The notes beneath the pieces are model-generated. The model worked only from the letters and a program-made list of their open reading frames with translations. It had not been told where the DNA came from and made no database searches. Shown one piece after another: positions 63,804-64,000 of a stretch of 64,000 nt of DNA (positions are counted from its first letter, which is position 1; each line of letters opens with the position of its first letter). The position numbers were made by a program, and so were the translations under genes. This DNA comes from Macrocystis pyrifera. Its lineage: Eukaryota > Sar > Phaeophyceae > Laminariales > Laminariaceae. Where the stretch lies: NCBI GenBank assembly GCA_031763025.1, contig JASSKH010000016.1:5146001-5210000 (forward strand). The letters are read 5' to 3'.

Positions 63804-64000
63804 CCCGCAACCAGCTCATATTCGCTGACTGAGGTTGCTTCTTCCGCCGCGCGTCTTGGCCGTTTGACCGATGACCGCGCTATGCCCGTGTCATCTAACC
63901 TTGCCCACGACCGAACTTCGGCGATCGACTCCGCCGCCGCTACCGCCGCGAAAGAGCACACTGCCGACGTTCAACGGGCGTACAAACACCTGGGACTGAA
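63804..64000 (+). CDS. Partial coding exon, runs off the window
   Basis: From a possible GTGAACAG acceptor the frame reads SSYSLTEVASSAARLGRLTD and then AIDSAAATAAKEHTADVQRA and YKHLGL, open to the last base. The wobble positions are C/G/T-rich with few A, as in the other real exons, and the sequence is helical and charged. If this is a first exon, the start is the Met at 63882. The minus-strand frame over the same bases was considered, but its codon pattern is poorer. No family is recognised. Confidence 0.45.

Overview
This is a nuclear genomic window from a eukaryote with large, repeat-filled introns. The GC-rich wobble positions of the exons, GT-AG introns of 0.2-6.6 kb, TTAGGG-like interstitial tracts and dense short inverted-repeat elements suggest a stramenopile, most likely a brown alga. 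The lineage is an inference; the intron-rich architecture is read directly. Almost none of the long open frames in the window are genes. The real coding sequence lies in short exons that only show when splice sites, reading phase and protein motifs are followed together.

Three complete multi-exon genes could be assembled by eye, each keeping reading phase across all its junctions. (1) A DUF547-family protein on the minus strand, 8614 to 1561, 3 exons, 314 residues, with a 5.4-kb intron holding a tandem array of a terminal-inverted-repeat element. (2) A PPPDE (DeSI-type) thiol peptidase fused to a C-terminal PUL domain on the plus strand, 9015 to 24324, 11 exons, 494 residues. Its second exon has an 11-G run that is one base too long for the family frame. 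Genes 1 and 2 are divergent and share a 400-bp intergenic region with a TATA-like element. (3) A minus-strand gene of about 30 kb, 62706 to 32734, 13 exons, 795 residues, joining an EF-hand-like N-terminus, an acidic/basic middle and a 324-residue Ala/Glu coiled coil to a short conserved-looking tail. Only about 8% of that locus is coding. A fourth, partial plus-strand coding exon runs off the right edge (from about 63804), divergent from gene 3.

The rest is repeats. There is a family of about 110-bp palindromic MITEs (at least 11 copies plus one decayed copy), paired about 820-bp inverted-terminal elements, a family of elements anchored on poly-G/poly-C runs (one run is 39 G), a CGGGTC-rich array, GATC-rich dispersed elements, tRNA-like SINE pieces, telomere-like tracts and many micro/minisatellites. 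The 8.4 kb between genes 2 and 3 (24325-32733) and the first 1.5 kb hold no gene I can support. No rRNA, canonical tRNA, CRISPR array or intact autonomous transposon was recognised.
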